Shown here: one piece after another, positions 35,256-35,607 of the stretch
Layout of the letters: each line of letters starts with the position of its first letter
Position numbering within the stretch: the first letter of the stretch is position 1
Origin: an uncultured Bacilli bacterium
GTDB taxonomy: Bacteria > Bacillota_I > Bacilli_A > RF39 > UBA660
DNA length: 35,607 bases
Assembly (NCBI GenBank): GCA_947591575.1
Contig: CANQDI010000005.1
Span: 1-35,607, forward strand
Direction of reading: 5' to 3'
Program-made: the position numbers and the translations under genes
Notes under the pieces: generated by a model
The model's database searches: none
Told to the model about the DNA's origin: nothing
The model's input: the letters and a program-made list of their open reading frames with translations, nothing else

Positions 35256-35607
35256 CATAAATTCTCTTAAAATTTTGGTAAGAGCTCTTTTTTCAATGCG
35301 CGATACATAGCTTCTTGAAATTTTTAATTCTTTGGCAATTTCTTTTTGTGTTTGTTCTTCTTGATTGAATAAGCCATATCTTCGAATTAAAATATCTCGT
35401 TCTCGTTCTGTTAAAATATGCATATATCTTTTTAGTTGCTCTACGTTATCTTTATAGGTAATTTCTTCGATAAAGTCAAGTTTTGGTGCTTTTAAAACAT
35501 CCAATATAGCAATTTCATTTCCTTCTTTATCAAAACCAATTGGTTCATTTAAAGAAATATTTTTAGCATTTTTATTATTCGCTCTAAAATACATCAAAAT
35601 TTCATTT
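35229..35607 (-). CDS. sigK: Sporulation sigma factor SigK, C-terminal part (truncated by window edge)
   Basis: The frame continues to the edge with N-E-I-L before the first apparent TTG start (35597), which matches sigma-K/E region 2 (NEILM), so this is not a true start. Visible are SLNEPIGFDKEGNEI (SigK/SigE linker), region 4 with ERERDILIRRYGL, and the helix-turn-helix TQKEIAKELKISRSYVSRIEKRALTKILREF. The EKRAL-x-K-x-x-x-E-F ending fits SigK better than SigE. SigK drives late mother-cell spore genes. The N-terminal part, including any pro-sequence or skin-element junction, is outside the window. Confidence 0.9.
   Translation of the reverse strand, partial: NEILMYFRANNKNAKNISLNEPIGFDKEGNEIAILDVLKAPKLDFIEEITYKDNVEQLKRYMHILTERERDILIRRYGLFNQEEQTQKEIAKELKISRSYVSRIEKRALTKILREFMKENHYERE

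Overview
This is a low-GC (AT-rich) chromosomal segment from a Gram-positive, probably endospore-forming member of the Bacillota. Evidence for this is the gene order dnaG-rpoD-trmK, yqeG-yqeH, a T-box in front of ileS, a sigma-K-like factor at the right edge, an LCP protein, murE, strong GGAGG ribosome binding sites and consensus SigA promoters. An uncultured gut Bacilli/Erysipelotrichia- or Clostridia-like species would fit, but the window alone does not fix the genus.

Layout. Bases 1-6000 look accessory: two HD-domain phosphohydrolases (one cut by the window edge), a small DUF3592-like membrane protein, a MiaB-like radical SAM enzyme without a TRAM domain, a decayed 48-codon reading frame, a repeat protein built on a Y-H-x-x-D-M motif, and a helical ferritin-like protein. 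Bases 6000-8800 hold a LysM gene interrupted by an in-frame stop, a membrane-anchored protein of unknown function, a PH-like protein and a membrane-anchored thioredoxin-fold protein.

Bases 8867-14750 are the most interesting part. A Ca2+ P-type ATPase gene is followed, on the same strand, by a perfect-consensus promoter (TTGACA, 17 bp, TATAAT) and a roughly 619-nt stretch with no credible coding capacity that ends in a strong intrinsic terminator. The next gene encodes a 201-residue four-helix membrane protein. Length, structure and neighbour match OLE RNA (ornate, large, extremophilic) and its membrane partner OapA. An ABC-F ATPase of the YkpA type follows oapA after 11 bases. The cation ATPase, the RNA, the membrane protein and the ABC-F protein may form one functional neighbourhood for divalent-cation or stress adaptation; that link is inference.

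Bases 14750-23400 carry cell-wall and translation genes: a secreted glucosaminidase-like protein, a murE-fic-tex operon in which the Fic protein has a Doc-like motif, and ileS behind a T-box. Bases 23400-27330 hold a TIGR04086-like membrane protein, an Asn/Gln-rich membrane protein and an LCP-family enzyme with a PASTA-like tail. Bases 27347-35607 are core: trmK, rpoD, dnaG, a dolichol-phosphate-mannose-type glycosyltransferase, yqeH, yqeG, a polysaccharide deacetylase with Ig-like repeats, and the C-terminal part of sigK. No CRISPR array, tRNA, rRNA or insertion sequence was seen.
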